From Natrinema ejinorense (GTDB taxonomy: Archaea > Halobacteriota > Halobacteria > Halobacteriales > Natrialbaceae), in NCBI RefSeq assembly GCF_002494345.1, contig NZ_NXNI01000001.1, forward strand, positions 2,418,001-2,482,000: 64,000 nt of DNA, given 5' to 3'. The position numbers and the translations under genes were made by a program. Below, one piece after another: positions 18,964-28,373 of the stretch; positions within the stretch are counted from its first letter, which is position 1, and each line of letters begins with the position of its first letter. The notes below the pieces were generated by a model that was given only the letters and a program-made list of their open reading frames with translations, ran no database searches and was not told the origin of the DNA.

Positions 18964-19048
18964 GCAGGGGGCCACGAACGACACGGTCCTAAAACTGCTC
19001 GTTCGCTCCGAGAGCGGCCACCCGGTTTCGAGCGACCGGACGACGCCG

Positions 19049-20665
19049 CTATCGGGACCCGCTGGCGCCGTCTCCGATCGTCTCCGGCACCGAATCGGTG
19101 GTCGACACTGCCTCCGGATCCACGTCGTCGGCCGTCCGCGCTTCGGGGAGATCGTACCCGCTCTCCGTGACGTAACGCTCGAGCTGGGCGTTCAACTCGC
19201 TGGCCTGCTCGGTGAGCACGGTGGCGCTGCGGGCGACGTGGGAGAGCGCATCGGCCTGTGCCGAGGCTCGGCGGGCCGCTCTCGCGGAGGTCTCGGCCGT
19301 CTTGTCGCTCGTTTCGGCGGCGGATTCGACCAGGACGACGACCTCCTCGGTCGCCGAGGCCTGCTCTTCGGTCGCCGCGGAGATCTCCTGGACGCCGTCG
19401 TTCGTCCGCTCGGCGAGGGTCGCGATCCGCTCGAGCGCGTTCGCCGCCTCCTCGACGTCGGCGACGCTATCCGTGATTCGGTCGCGGCTCGTCCGGACCT
19501 CGTCGGCCGCCGACATCGCCCGCTGCTTGAGCCCTTCGAGGCGCTCCTCGACGGCCTGGACCGAGTCGTAGACCTCCTCGGAGAGGTTCTGGATCTCGTC
19601 GGCGACCGCGCCAAAGCCTTGGCCGCCGCCCTCGTCCGATCGGGTCGCCTCGATGTTGGCGTTGAGCGCCAGCATGTTCGTCTGCTCGGCGATGTCGCTG
19701 ATTGAATCGACGAGTTCGTCGATCCGTTCGGCCTCGGCCTCGAGCGCCTCGATCTCCTCGAGCGTTCGTTCGCTCTCCCTGTCGATCACGTCCATTCCTT
19801 CGATCGCATCGCTGGCGGCACTGCTCCCGTCCTGTCCGGCTCTGGCGGTCTGATCCGCGGTGTCCGCGACTTCCGAGGCCGTCGCGGCGATCTCCTCGAT
19901 CGTCGTCGAGAACGACTCCATCTCGGTCGCGACGCTCCGAAGTTGGTCGTTTTGCTCCCTGTTGTCCCTGACGACCTCGGTGAGCGCCTCGCTCGTGCGC
20001 TCGCCTTCCGCCTGGACCGTCTCCATGCTCGTTTTGAGTTCGCGACTGTAGGTGACGACCTCGCCGGAGAACGACTTCAGCGTCCCGAAGGTGTCCTCGA
20101 ACTCCGCCAGCATCGCGTTGGAGTTGCTGGCCAGTTCGTCGATCGCATCGTGGGTCCCCTGCTGGTCGAATCGACGCGTGAGATCGCCCGCTGCGACCGC
20201 CCGCGTCGTCTCGGCGTGTGCCGAGACGGTGCTCTCGAGTTCGTCCAGCGACCGATCCGTTTGCTCGCCCGCCGTGAGCTGGTCCCGGATCCCCGCGAGT
20301 GACCCCCCGAGTCGGCCGAGCGCGTCCTCACGGTCGGTCGCGAAGGAGACATCGTACGCTCCGTCCTCGAGACGGGCCGTCCGCTCGGCCACGTCGGCGA
20401 TCCCCTCGCGGAGTTCCTCGCGCTGGCGCGGTGCAGCGCGAACGTCCGAGACTGCAGCGATCGACGCCGCGACCCCGGTGGCCGCGACGACGCCGCCGGC
20501 ACCGACTCCCAGAACCGTCGGGGTTAGCTCCCCGAGAGCGGCGGCTGCTGTGGCCACGACGACCAGACCGACGACCGCGATCACGAAGCCGAACCCGACC
20601 GGACTCCCCGACTGGATCGCGGACGGGAGCGACGACCGCTCGGCGGCGCTTGCGGACTCAGTCAT
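19049..20665 (-). CDS. Methyl-accepting chemotaxis transducer
   Basis: A 538-residue transducer. Two transmembrane helices (about 23-45 and 50-74) are separated by only a few residues, so there is no extracellular sensor domain. HAMP-like sequence spans about 75-190, followed by a long coiled coil. The signalling hairpin is at about 325-365 (IAEQTNMLALNANIEA...FGAVADEIQNL), where CheA and CheW bind. Glu/Gln-rich stretches on both sides are candidate methylation sites. Its start overlaps the stop of the upstream H-NOX gene by 8 bases. The H-NOX protein is therefore the likely input sensor. Confidence 0.92.
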   Translation of the reverse strand: MTESASAAERSSLPSAIQSGSPVGFGFVIAVVGLVVVATAAAALGELTPTVLGVGAGGVVAATGVAASIAAVSDVRAAPRQREELREGIADVAERTARLEDGAYDVSFATDREDALGRLGGSLAGIRDQLTAGEQTDRSLDELESTVSAHAETTRAVAAGDLTRRFDQQGTHDAIDELASNSNAMLAEFEDTFGTLKSFSGEVVTYSRELKTSMETVQAEGERTSEALTEVVRDNREQNDQLRSVATEMESFSTTIEEIAATASEVADTADQTARAGQDGSSAASDAIEGMDVIDRESERTLEEIEALEAEAERIDELVDSISDIAEQTNMLALNANIEATRSDEGGGQGFGAVADEIQNLSEEVYDSVQAVEERLEGLKQRAMSAADEVRTSRDRITDSVADVEEAANALERIATLAERTNDGVQEISAATEEQASATEEVVVLVESAAETSDKTAETSARAARRASAQADALSHVARSATVLTEQASELNAQLERYVTESGYDLPEARTADDVDPEAVSTTDSVPETIGDGASGSR

Positions 20666-21323
20666 TCGTTTCCCCACTGGGAGCATCGGTCGCCGATTGA
20701 GCGTCGAATTCGAACGCGGCTCCCGTCTCATCGGCGGCGCTCGCGTCCGATTCCGACTTCGCCGCGTGCGTGGCTCCGGGAGTCGCGGCTCGTCGAATAT
20801 CGAACTGGCACGCGTCGTCGCCCTCGTGCATACACGTTCGCTCCTCCGCGATCAGTTCCTCGTCGAACCGCTCGGCGACGCCCTGAATCGCACCGCGAGC
20901 GACGTCACAGAGCTTTCGATCGGAGTCGTAGGTGATCCGGACCCGATCGTCGTCGATTCGCTCCGACCGAATTCGCGGCGTCGTCAACGTCGTCATATCC
21001 CGCGTCCGCAGGGACGTGTGGAACTGCTGGATGTTCGCGATGAGCTCTAACCCCTCCCACTCGTCGTCGATGTGGAGATCGTAGGTCTCGAGCAGTGCGG
21101 GGACGACCCACGTGCCGTACTGGGTCAGAATCGTCCGCGGGCTCTGATCCGTGAGCTCGCCGGCCGTCCGCGCGATCTCGTAGACGTCGCGGTCCGGATA
21201 GACGGTGACGGGAACGTAGACTTTCTCCTCGATGTCCGCCTGGGCTTGAATCGCGAGCCAGGCGTCCTCGCCGTAGGTATCCACGATGAACGCCTGCAGC
21301 GTCTTCAGAATTATTCCGTGCAT
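20658..21323 (-). CDS. H-NOX (heme NO/O2-binding) sensor protein
   Basis: A 221-residue cytoplasmic heme sensor. It starts with the family pattern MHGIILKTLQAFIVDTYGEDAW. His102 (in NIQQFHTSLR) is at the position of the heme-ligating proximal histidine. The YxSxR heme-propionate motif is at 132-136 (YDSDR). A Cys pair near residues 168 and 176 and an acidic tail follow. H-NOX domains bind NO, CO or O2 and signal to partner proteins. Here the partner should be the transducer translated from the overlapping next gene, giving gas-directed taxis. ATG 21323 is the family-typical start. Confidence 0.9.
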   Translation of the reverse strand: MHGIILKTLQAFIVDTYGEDAWLAIQAQADIEEKVYVPVTVYPDRDVYEIARTAGELTDQSPRTILTQYGTWVVPALLETYDLHIDDEWEGLELIANIQQFHTSLRTRDMTTLTTPRIRSERIDDDRVRITYDSDRKLCDVARGAIQGVAERFDEELIAEERTCMHEGDDACQFDIRRAATPGATHAAKSESDASAADETGAAFEFDAQSATDAPSGETND

Positions 21324-21612
21324 ATGGCCCCTCTTTTTTCCGTCCCCCCGGCGATCTCTGTTCGGTCCGAATCAGAACTCATGACTGAAAACTTCTGTTG
21401 TAATTATTCCTGTTTAATCGCTTTCCCTACATTGTTGGGTGGGAACCGATCGATCGACAGTGTCCCGCTCTCGAGCCGATCGACTGTGGCGAGACGACAC
21501 CTGTCGTTGCAGTCGTCCGTCCGGGAACGATCGCATCGGCGGTGGACGCCGTTGATCGCGATCCAATCGACGAATCAGCACGGATAAGGTGACCGGACGG
21601 GATCGAGTACCC

Positions 21613-22653
21613 GTGAGCGACCTCGGAAAAATCGATCGGGCGTTTTTCGACCGTCACATCGCACCGAACCTGGGTGCCGACCGCGACGACGTCGCCGTCG
21701 GCCCGACCCACGGCGTCGACTTCGGCGTCATCGATGTCGGCGGCCAGGCACTGGTTACCGCCACCGATCCGCTGTCGATCCTGCCGGCGCTGGGCCTCGA
21801 GCGAGCCGCACGGTTCGCCCTCGATCTCGTGCTCGCGGACGTGGCCGTCAGCGGCGTCGCCCCCTCGCATCTCTCGATCTGTTTCACGCTTCCCGAGGGG
21901 ATGACCGACGAGGAGTTCGCGACCGTCTGGGAGACGATCCACGCGGAGTGTGCCGATCTGGGGGTCGCCGTCGTGACGGGCCACACCGCCCGCTACGCCG
22001 ATCCCTCGCATCCGTGGGTCGGTGCCGCCACCGCGATGGGCGTCGGCGACCACGACGAGATCGTTCGCCCCGACGGTGCCCGGCCGGGCGATCGGCTCCT
22101 CCTGACGAACGGCCCCGCCGTCGAATCCGTCGGCCTCCTGAGCACCCTCTATGGCGACCGCTTCGAGTTGTCCGACGACGTGATCGCGGCCGCCCAGGAC
22201 CGCCTCGAGGAGGTCTTCGCGGTCCGCGACGCCCTCACGGCGGCCGCTGCGGGGCCGGTGCGGGCGATGCACGACGTGACCGAAGGCGGGCTCGCCGGCG
22301 CGCTCAACGAGATGGCCGACGGTGCGGGGGTCCGATTCGCAATCGACCGCGACGCCGTCCCCATGCGTCCCGGCGTCCGCGAGGTCTGCGATGCGCTCGA
22401 GTTCGACCCCTGGGCGGCGACCAGTTGTGGCTCGCTCGTGATCGCGGTCGACCCCGACGGTGTCGACGACGTGCGTGGTGCGCTCGAGGACCGGAACACG
22501 CCGGTTGCCGAAATCGGTCGCGTCGAGACCCCTGGAGACGAGGGGAGCGACGTGCTGGTCGACGGGGACCGCCTCGAGCATCCGCGCGTCGATCCGTCGT
22601 GGGAGGCATATGCCGCATTAGCCGCGGCGGAGACCAACGACGGGGAATCGTAA
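21613..22653 (+). CDS. AIR synthase/HypE-related ATP-binding protein
   Basis: A 346-residue protein of the PurM/HypE/ThiL fold. The N-terminal ATP-binding half contains DLGKIDRAFFDRHIAPNLG and DPLSILPALGLERAARFALDLVLADVAVSGV. The second half has MHDVTEGGLAGALNEMADGAG and TSCGSLVIAV. These match AIR synthase-like proteins found widely in archaea without hydrogenases, so a role in hydrogenase maturation is unlikely. The C-terminal Cys motif of true HypE is not seen. A GTG at 21613 fits the conserved start; another GTG lies at 21589. Confidence 0.8.
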   Translation: MSDLGKIDRAFFDRHIAPNLGADRDDVAVGPTHGVDFGVIDVGGQALVTATDPLSILPALGLERAARFALDLVLADVAVSGVAPSHLSICFTLPEGMTDEEFATVWETIHAECADLGVAVVTGHTARYADPSHPWVGAATAMGVGDHDEIVRPDGARPGDRLLLTNGPAVESVGLLSTLYGDRFELSDDVIAAAQDRLEEVFAVRDALTAAAAGPVRAMHDVTEGGLAGALNEMADGAGVRFAIDRDAVPMRPGVREVCDALEFDPWAATSCGSLVIAVDPDGVDDVRGALEDRNTPVAEIGRVETPGDEGSDVLVDGDRLEHPRVDPSWEAYAALAAAETNDGES

Positions 22654-22766
22654 CGCCCCGGATCGACTTCACCGGACTCGAGTCCGTCTGGAGTCCAGTC
22701 GTTTGGTGGCAGACGTAATGTCACGGCGGACGACTGACGAACCGCGACGGATGTCCACGCGCGTCG

Positions 22767-23969
22767 TCACGAGAGGACGACCAGTTCTGCGGACTCATCT
22801 CCGAACCGTTCGACATTCGTCGTCGCGAACAGCTTCCCGTCAGCTGCAGTAACGAAGGAGACCGCGTCGTCCTCGTCGTGTTCGAATCGTTGTTCGCCGA
22901 CGCGAAGCGATCGAATGCCGATCCCGCCGTCGATATCGATCGCTCGGAGCTTGTCGCCGCCGAGGTATACCGTATCACCGACGACGATCGGCGGGTTGTT
23001 GGAGCCACGACCGAGATCGACGCGCCAGCGGCCGCTTCCGTCGTTCGGATCGAGGGCGTGCAGCGTTGATCCCGACCGGGCGAGCAGCGTTCGGTGGGCA
23101 ATCGCCAATCCGTCGTCTCCGAACCCGCCGAGCTCGGTCTGCCACTCTCGTGCTCCGCCCATGCCGAAGTAGGTGATCGAGCCGTCTCCGCCCGCGACCG
23201 CCACGCCCGGTCCGGCGTCACCGTCGCTCGAGGAGAGGGCTATCGGCGCACTCGTGATCCCCGCTTCGACGGTTCGCCGCCACTCGACGGCTCCCCATCG
23301 AGTGATGGCGTACAATTCGCCGCCGCTCGTCGCGACGTACAGGTAATCCGTATACTTCGCGAGCGAGTACCGCGCGGTTCCGAACAACTCCTGTTCCCAC
23401 AGGTGATCGCCAGTCTCGGCATCAAGCGCGTGCACATAGTTGCCGCCGGCCGCGAAAACGCGGCCGTTCTCTCCGCCGTCCGAAACCAACAGAGATCCTT
23501 GCCCGATCGTCGTGTCGAACTCGTGTGACCAGTCGATCTCGCCGGTCTCGAGGTCTCTGGCGGTCAGGGAGGTCACTTCGGGGACGTACGCCGTGCCATC
23601 GAACACCGTTGGCGAGCTTCTGTACATGTAAGCATCGTTCTCGGGGTCGATAGACCACCGTCGGTCCGCCGTTTCCCTGTCGAACGCCACGACGTCAGTT
23701 CCGACCGCGACTAGAACGGTATCGTCGGTCACAATCGGTTCGTCGGTAGCAACGGGTGACCCGAACTCGACGCGCCAGTCGACAGTCGGCTCGTCTCGCG
23801 GTGCGGTACCGTCGGGGATCGCTCGTGAGTTGCGGCGATCGGCTCCGCTTGTCGTCCACGTGTAGGACTCGAGAGACCCTGGGTCGGCGGACGGTCCGCC
23901 GAGACAGCCCGCGACCGCCGCGGTACCGACCGCTCCGATTCCGAAAAGAACGTCGCGTCTGGAGGGCAT
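22767..23969 (-). CDS. Tat lipoprotein with PQQ-like beta-propeller
   Basis: A 400-residue exported lipoprotein. The N-terminus PSRRDVLFGIGAVGTAAVAGC has the twin-arginine motif and a lipobox with the lipidated Cys at position 22. The mature part is a beta-propeller of PQQ-like repeats (VVAFDRETADRRW, TARDLETGEIDWS, VHALDAETGDHLWE, LHALDPNDGSGRW). It should sit on the outer face of the membrane. Ligand and partners are unknown. ATG 23969 is chosen because it precedes the Tat motif; an upstream ATG at 24044 would add 25 residues and spoil the signal. It resembles the Tat propeller at 7884-9122 in architecture but has a lipid anchor. Confidence 0.85.
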   Translation of the reverse strand: MPSRRDVLFGIGAVGTAAVAGCLGGPSADPGSLESYTWTTSGADRRNSRAIPDGTAPRDEPTVDWRVEFGSPVATDEPIVTDDTVLVAVGTDVVAFDRETADRRWSIDPENDAYMYRSSPTVFDGTAYVPEVTSLTARDLETGEIDWSHEFDTTIGQGSLLVSDGGENGRVFAAGGNYVHALDAETGDHLWEQELFGTARYSLAKYTDYLYVATSGGELYAITRWGAVEWRRTVEAGITSAPIALSSSDGDAGPGVAVAGGDGSITYFGMGGAREWQTELGGFGDDGLAIAHRTLLARSGSTLHALDPNDGSGRWRVDLGRGSNNPPIVVGDTVYLGGDKLRAIDIDGGIGIRSLRVGEQRFEHDEDDAVSFVTAADGKLFATTNVERFGDESAELVVLS

Positions 23970-24140
23970 CTTCCCATAATTGGGACGGAAGAAGTGATGT
24001 ATTTTGTGAATTGCGCGCTCGATTCTCCTTTCGTTTTCCGTCACTTACGGTGATCTCTCCGGCCACTGTCGCCGATAACCGATCGATTCTCACCGTTGCT
24101 GACCATCACCGCTTAGTATAACCCGAGAATACAGTCCCAC

Positions 24141-25502
24141 ATGAGAATACCAGCACCCGATAGCAGGCCGGTCGCGCTGACGATCGCGGGTAGCGACTCC
24201 GGCGGCGGTGCGGGAATCCAGGCCGATCTCGCCACGATGGCCGCCCACGGCGTTTTCGGAACCTCGGCGGTCACCGCTGTCACCGCCCAGAACACGCGCG
24301 GCGTCGAGTCCTCGCACGTCCTGCCGATCGAGGAGATCGAGGCGCAACTCGAGGCCGTCACCGACGATTTCGCGGTCGGGGCGGCCAAGACCGGCATGCT
24401 CGCGACGACTACTGTGATCGAGACCGTCGCGGACCGCGCTCGAGCGTTCGACTTCCCGCTGGTCGTCGATCCCGTCATGGTCGCGACGTCGGGCGATCGG
24501 CTCCTCGAGGCCGACGCCGAACGCGCCTACGAGGACCTACTCGGCGAGGCGACGCTGGCGACGCCCAACGCCGACGAAGCCGCGGTCCTGACCGACGTCG
24601 CCGTGACCGACGGGGAGAGCGCCCGCGAAGCCGGCGAGGCGATCCTCGAGACCGGCGTCGACGCGGTCCTCGTCAAGGGGGGCCACGTCCCCGGGGAACG
24701 GGTTCGGGACGTCCTCGTCACCGACGACAGTGTCCGGGCGTTCGAACACCCCCGCGTCGACACCGACGCGACCCACGGCTCGGGCTGTGCGCTCGCCGCC
24801 GCGATCGCGGCGCGACTCGCGAGCGGGGACTCCCTCGAGTCCGCCGTCGAGGGTGCGACGGACTTCCTCGCCCGCGCGGTGCGGTACTCCTACGACGTCG
24901 GCGAGGGCGACGGTGCGGTCAACCACATGGCACCGCTGCGAAACCAGGCCGCTCGAGAGCCCACCGCCGAGGACGTGCACGCACTCGTCGACCGGTTCGT
25001 CGACGCCGACGTCTCGTCGCTGGTTCCCGAGGTCGGGATGAACGTCGTCGGCGCGACGCCCTACGCCGAATCCGTCGCCGAGACCGCGGCCGTCGAAGGC
25101 CGGATCACGCGCACGCTCTCGGGAATCAAGCCCAACCGCGGCGTTCGGTTCGGTGCCTCGAGTCACGTCGCCCGCTTCCTCCTCGCGGCCCGTGAGTTCG
25201 CCCCCGACCTCCGGTTCGCGCTCAACTGTCGCTTCGACGCGGACGTGGAAGTCGCCCTCGAGGAACGCGACTGGCCCGTCGCCGAGTACGACCGGGGCGC
25301 TCAGCCGAGTGAAATCAGGGACACGGAGGGTAGTACGATGGGCTGGGGGGCCCGGCAGGCCTTCGCGGACCGCGAGGAGCCACCGGTCGCCGTCATCGAT
25401 CGCGGCGAGGTCGGCAAAGAAGCGCTCGTGAAACTCCTCGCCGCCGATCCGGACGCCCTCGCCGATCGAGCGCTGACGCTCGAGTCAACGCTCGGCCAGT
25501 GA
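24141..25502 (+). CDS. thiDN: ThiDN: HMP(-P) kinase fused to ThiN thiamine-phosphate synthase
   Basis: A 453-residue thiamine biosynthesis enzyme. The N-terminal ThiD domain (about 1-270) phosphorylates hydroxymethylpyrimidine and its phosphate, with [17 protein letters not shown] and the anion hole [15 protein letters not shown]. The C-terminal ThiN domain (about 285-453) condenses HMP-PP with thiazole phosphate, and shows the [17 protein letters not shown] and [13 protein letters not shown] segments. The fusion is common in archaea. A TATA box (TTAGTATAAC, 24113-24122) lies about 20-28 bases before ATG 24141, so the mRNA is leaderless or nearly so. No thiamine riboswitch is present. Confidence 0.94.
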   Translation: MRIPAPDSRPVALTIAGSDSGGGAGIQADLATMAAHGVFGTSAVTAVTAQNTRGVESSHVLPIEEIEAQLEAVTDDFAVGAAKTGMLATTTVIETVADRARAFDFPLVVDPVMVATSGDRLLEADAERAYEDLLGEATLATPNADEAAVLTDVAVTDGESAREAGEAILETGVDAVLVKGGHVPGERVRDVLVTDDSVRAFEHPRVDTDATHGSGCALAAAIAARLASGDSLESAVEGATDFLARAVRYSYDVGEGDGAVNHMAPLRNQAAREPTAEDVHALVDRFVDADVSSLVPEVGMNVVGATPYAESVAETAAVEGRITRTLSGIKPNRGVRFGASSHVARFLLAAREFAPDLRFALNCRFDADVEVALEERDWPVAEYDRGAQPSEIRDTEGSTMGWGARQAFADREEPPVAVIDRGEVGKEALVKLLAADPDALADRALTLESTLGQ

Positions 25503-25592
25503 GCGACCGGCCTCGAGATCGACGGCCTCCGTCGCCGGCAGCGACCGATACCGGGAGGGCACGGACCACCGTACCCAGGCCGGACGGCTGGG

Positions 25593-27890
25593 TTATTCCT
25601 CTTTGAGACCCAGGAGCCGCTCCCGCAGGGTCCGCTTTCGGGCCGTCTCGGCGAGCAGCACCGAACACTCGATGTCGTCGAGGACGTCCAGCACCAGCGA
25701 CCCCCGGACGAGCCGCGAGAGCAGCCCCTCTTCGGTCGCGCCGATGACGACGAGCGTCGCGTCCGTGGCCGCATCCTCGATCGCGGTCTCGACGTCGCGA
25801 TCGTCGACGAGCAGTTCCGCATCGGCCAGCCCGTTCTCGGCGGCCCACTCCTCGAGGAACTGCTCGCCCTCCTCGTGGGATTCGTCCCCGGAGAGGGCAT
25901 GCAAGAGCGTGATCCGGGAGTCGAACTCGTCGCGGAGCAGTCGGACGACCTCCGCGCCGAGCACCGAGTCCGGGCCGCCGGCAGTCGGCAACAGGATGCG
26001 CGACGGGTCGAAGCCCCGCTCTTTCAACACCAGGAAGTCACAGGGGAGGTCGTGAGTCAGTTCGTCGATCCGGGACTCGGCGCGACCGTGGGCGGCGGGC
26101 CCCCAGCCCATGACGACCTGATCGGCGTCGAAGGTCCGCGCGGCGTCGAACACCTCCTCGAAGGAGCGGTGTGAGAGCACCGTGTGCGTCTCGAGGGGAG
26201 CGCCGAACGTCTCGGCGTCGGTTCGAGCTTGCTCGAGCAACTTCTCGGACTCGGCGTCGATCCGTTCGGCCTGCTCGGCGCGTTGGAGGGGCGTCTGGTC
26301 GGGGACCTGCACGATGTGGACCGCGTGAACGGTGCCGCCGCGTTGGGTCGCGATCGCACCGGCGAGCGTGATGAGTTCCTTCTCGGTACGGGGGTTCGAC
26401 AGCGGGACCATCACGCGGAAGTCACCGCCGTCGGCGCTCGCATCGAGTGTCCTGGCGGCGTCGGGGCGAACCGAGTCGGCCGCGGTCACGGCGGCGTCGG
26501 GCATCGCCTCGGATCGATCGAGGATCCAGCCGGCGAAGACGCCGGCGCTCTCGACGCGCTGGCGGGCATAGAGCAGGTACCAGACGGTCGCGAAGACGAC
26601 CAGTCCCGCCGAAAGGAAGATAACGGACGGGTCGATGTACGCGATCAGCGCGAACGACGAGATCGTCCCGACGATCGGGACGACCGGATACAGCGGCACC
26701 TCGAAGTCGGGATCGTACTCGGCCGGTTCGGCCTCCCGCATGACGATCAGTGCGATGTTCAACAGGCCGTAGACGATCAGGTGAAGGACCGAGCCAGCGG
26801 TCGAGAGGATCTCGAGGTTGCCAAACAGGAGGAAGGCGATGATGAGTGAGCCGGTGATCAGGATGGATTTGTACGGGGTCCCGAAGCGAGGGTGGATCTC
26901 GTTGACCGACGGCGAGATGATCTTCTCCCGGCCCATCGCGAAGTTGATCCGCGAGGACGAGAGGATCGACGCGTTCGCGCTCGAGGCCGTCGCCAGCAAT
27001 CCGCCGAGCAGCAGTAATCCCCAGCCGAGCACGCCCAGACTGAAGCCGAAGATGCTGTACTGTCCGAACAGCAACTCGGCGGCCTCGACGACGGCCGTGT
27101 CGTTGTTCGCGACGAGGTCGTTGGGAACCGCCGCCAGCAACACGAGGAGGAACAGGGCGTAGACGATCGTGACGATGACGACCGATCCGATGACCGCGAG
27201 CGGGAGGTTCCGACCCGGATTTTTGATCTCCTCGGCGACGGAGGTAATCTGGACGAAGCCGAGATAGGAGACGAAGACGATCGCAGTCACCGGGAGTACT
27301 TCGCCGGTCGTTCCCGCCGGCGCGAGCGGTCGCAACGACTCGAGGTCGGCGTTCAAGAGGCCGACGATCGTGAACATCCCGAGGATAGCCAGCAGCGTGA
27401 GCACGATCCCGATCTGGAGCCCGCCGGTCTCCTTGGCACCCATGTAGTTGATCGCGATGAACAGCGCCGCCCCGATGAGTCCGATCGTCTGGGCCGCCGA
27501 AATCGTCACTGGCCCCAGTGCCAGCGCCGGCGCGCCCACGAGCTGGTTGACGTACTCGCCGAAGCCGTACATGTAGAACGCGGACGCGAAGGCGAGTCCG
27601 AGCCAGTTCGCCCAGCCGCTGATCGACCCGAACAGCGGACCGAGCGCGCGATTGATGTAGAAGTACGCCCCGCCGGATTTGGGCATCGCCGTTCCGAGTT
27701 CCGAGGCCGACAGTGCCGTAAACAGGGCAGTGACGCCGCCGATAACGAAGGTGAGCGCCGCGAGCGGCCCTGCTCGAGCGACGGCGGTTCCCGGAAGCAC
27801 GAAAATACCCGCCCCGATCATCGTCCCGATACCGATCGCGATCGCCGACAGCAGGCCGAGGTCTTTCGCGAGTTCCTCGTCGGCGCTCAT
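25593..27890 (-). CDS. APC-family amino acid permease with two C-terminal UspA domains
   Basis: A 765-residue protein. Residues 1 to about 430 form a 12-helix APC permease, with the family start LGLLSAIAIGIGTMIGAGIFVLPG and SGGAYFYINRALG. Two cytoplasmic universal-stress-protein domains follow (about 485-625 and 635-765), ending in FLVLKERG and SVLLAETARKR stretches. Halophilic archaea often carry such fusions, and the Usp parts may bind ATP and regulate transport. It should import amino acids or a related amine. It lies at the left edge of the catabolic island and is divergent from the aminotransferase at 28374. Confidence 0.9.
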   Translation of the reverse strand: MSADEELAKDLGLLSAIAIGIGTMIGAGIFVLPGTAVARAGPLAALTFVIGGVTALFTALSASELGTAMPKSGGAYFYINRALGPLFGSISGWANWLGLAFASAFYMYGFGEYVNQLVGAPALALGPVTISAAQTIGLIGAALFIAINYMGAKETGGLQIGIVLTLLAILGMFTIVGLLNADLESLRPLAPAGTTGEVLPVTAIVFVSYLGFVQITSVAEEIKNPGRNLPLAVIGSVVIVTIVYALFLLVLLAAVPNDLVANNDTAVVEAAELLFGQYSIFGFSLGVLGWGLLLLGGLLATASSANASILSSSRINFAMGREKIISPSVNEIHPRFGTPYKSILITGSLIIAFLLFGNLEILSTAGSVLHLIVYGLLNIALIVMREAEPAEYDPDFEVPLYPVVPIVGTISSFALIAYIDPSVIFLSAGLVVFATVWYLLYARQRVESAGVFAGWILDRSEAMPDAAVTAADSVRPDAARTLDASADGGDFRVMVPLSNPRTEKELITLAGAIATQRGGTVHAVHIVQVPDQTPLQRAEQAERIDAESEKLLEQARTDAETFGAPLETHTVLSHRSFEEVFDAARTFDADQVVMGWGPAAHGRAESRIDELTHDLPCDFLVLKERGFDPSRILLPTAGGPDSVLGAEVVRLLRDEFDSRITLLHALSGDESHEEGEQFLEEWAAENGLADAELLVDDRDVETAIEDAATDATLVVIGATEEGLLSRLVRGSLVLDVLDDIECSVLLAETARKRTLRERLLGLKEE

Positions 27891-28154
27891 ATGGGGCCAC
27901 CCCCGGCGGTGCCGTTTCCGTCGACATCGAAATCCGAATCCGTCTCGTCGCGGGCGTCACTGATCGGACTCACACCCGCGCCACGCGGTCTCGGCCGCCG
28001 ACTCCGGCCGCCGGTCGCGTTCGATACCGACCTCCCGGGGGGACTGCGCACACGATGACGAGGATTCATTGATTCGGAGTTGTGAAGGTGACGATGATAA
28101 ACCCCCGGATTGTCTCGTTGGATCCGTTTTTCCTGATAAAATAGTGACGGGCGT

Positions 28155-28179
28155 GGATAATTCACGGCTACAATTATCC
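28155..28179. promoter_or_regulatory. Inverted repeat GGATAATT-N9-AATTATCC
   Basis: Two perfect 8-base arms, at 28155-28162 and 28172-28179, are separated by 9 bases in the gap between the permease and the aminotransferase. The symmetry and the AT-rich setting resemble a dimeric regulator site, possibly for the permease, whose start lies 265 bases away. It differs from the island palindrome. Confidence 0.4.
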
Positions 28180-28299
28180 GAATGTTGGGGCGAAGACGAA
28201 ACATCGTCCGAAACGACCGCCGTAACGTGATCGATGGCCGCCCTTCGCTTCCGCTCGCCGTCTCGAGGAAGCGACGGGGTCCGCTCGCCACGACATCGA

Positions 28300-28316
28300 T
28301 ATTCAATAACTGTATA
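28300..28316. promoter_or_regulatory. Island palindrome, site 1 (TATTCA-N5-TGTATA)
   Basis: The 6-5-6 palindrome TATTCA-ATAAC-TGTATA lies 58 bases before the aminotransferase ATG and upstream of its TATA box. It has one mismatch between arms. It matches the consensus TANNCA-N5-TGTNTA seen at five other promoters in this window. Confidence 0.5.
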
Positions 28317-28373
28317 CTACCTGCATAGATATTGTGGACAAGTTATTTATAATCGTTCCACCTGGCCATACGT

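Larger units (their letters stand above)
27891..28373. other. Divergent promoter region, no gene seen
   Basis: A 483-base gap between the divergent permease and aminotransferase. It contains a perfect 8-bp inverted repeat at 28155-28179, an AT-rich block at about 28070-28145, the island palindrome at 28300-28316, and a TATA box (TTATTTATAAT, 28343-28353) placed 21-31 bases before the aminotransferase start. Reading frames within the gap look non-coding. Confidence 0.6.

Noticed and set aside
21613-22653. HypE hydrogenase maturation protein
   Set aside because: No C-terminal Cys motif of true HypE and no hydrogenase genes in the window.
27887-28306. 139-codon frame in the permease/aminotransferase gap
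   Set aside because: Arg/Pro-rich translation without domain, overlapping promoter features, so non-coding is more likely.
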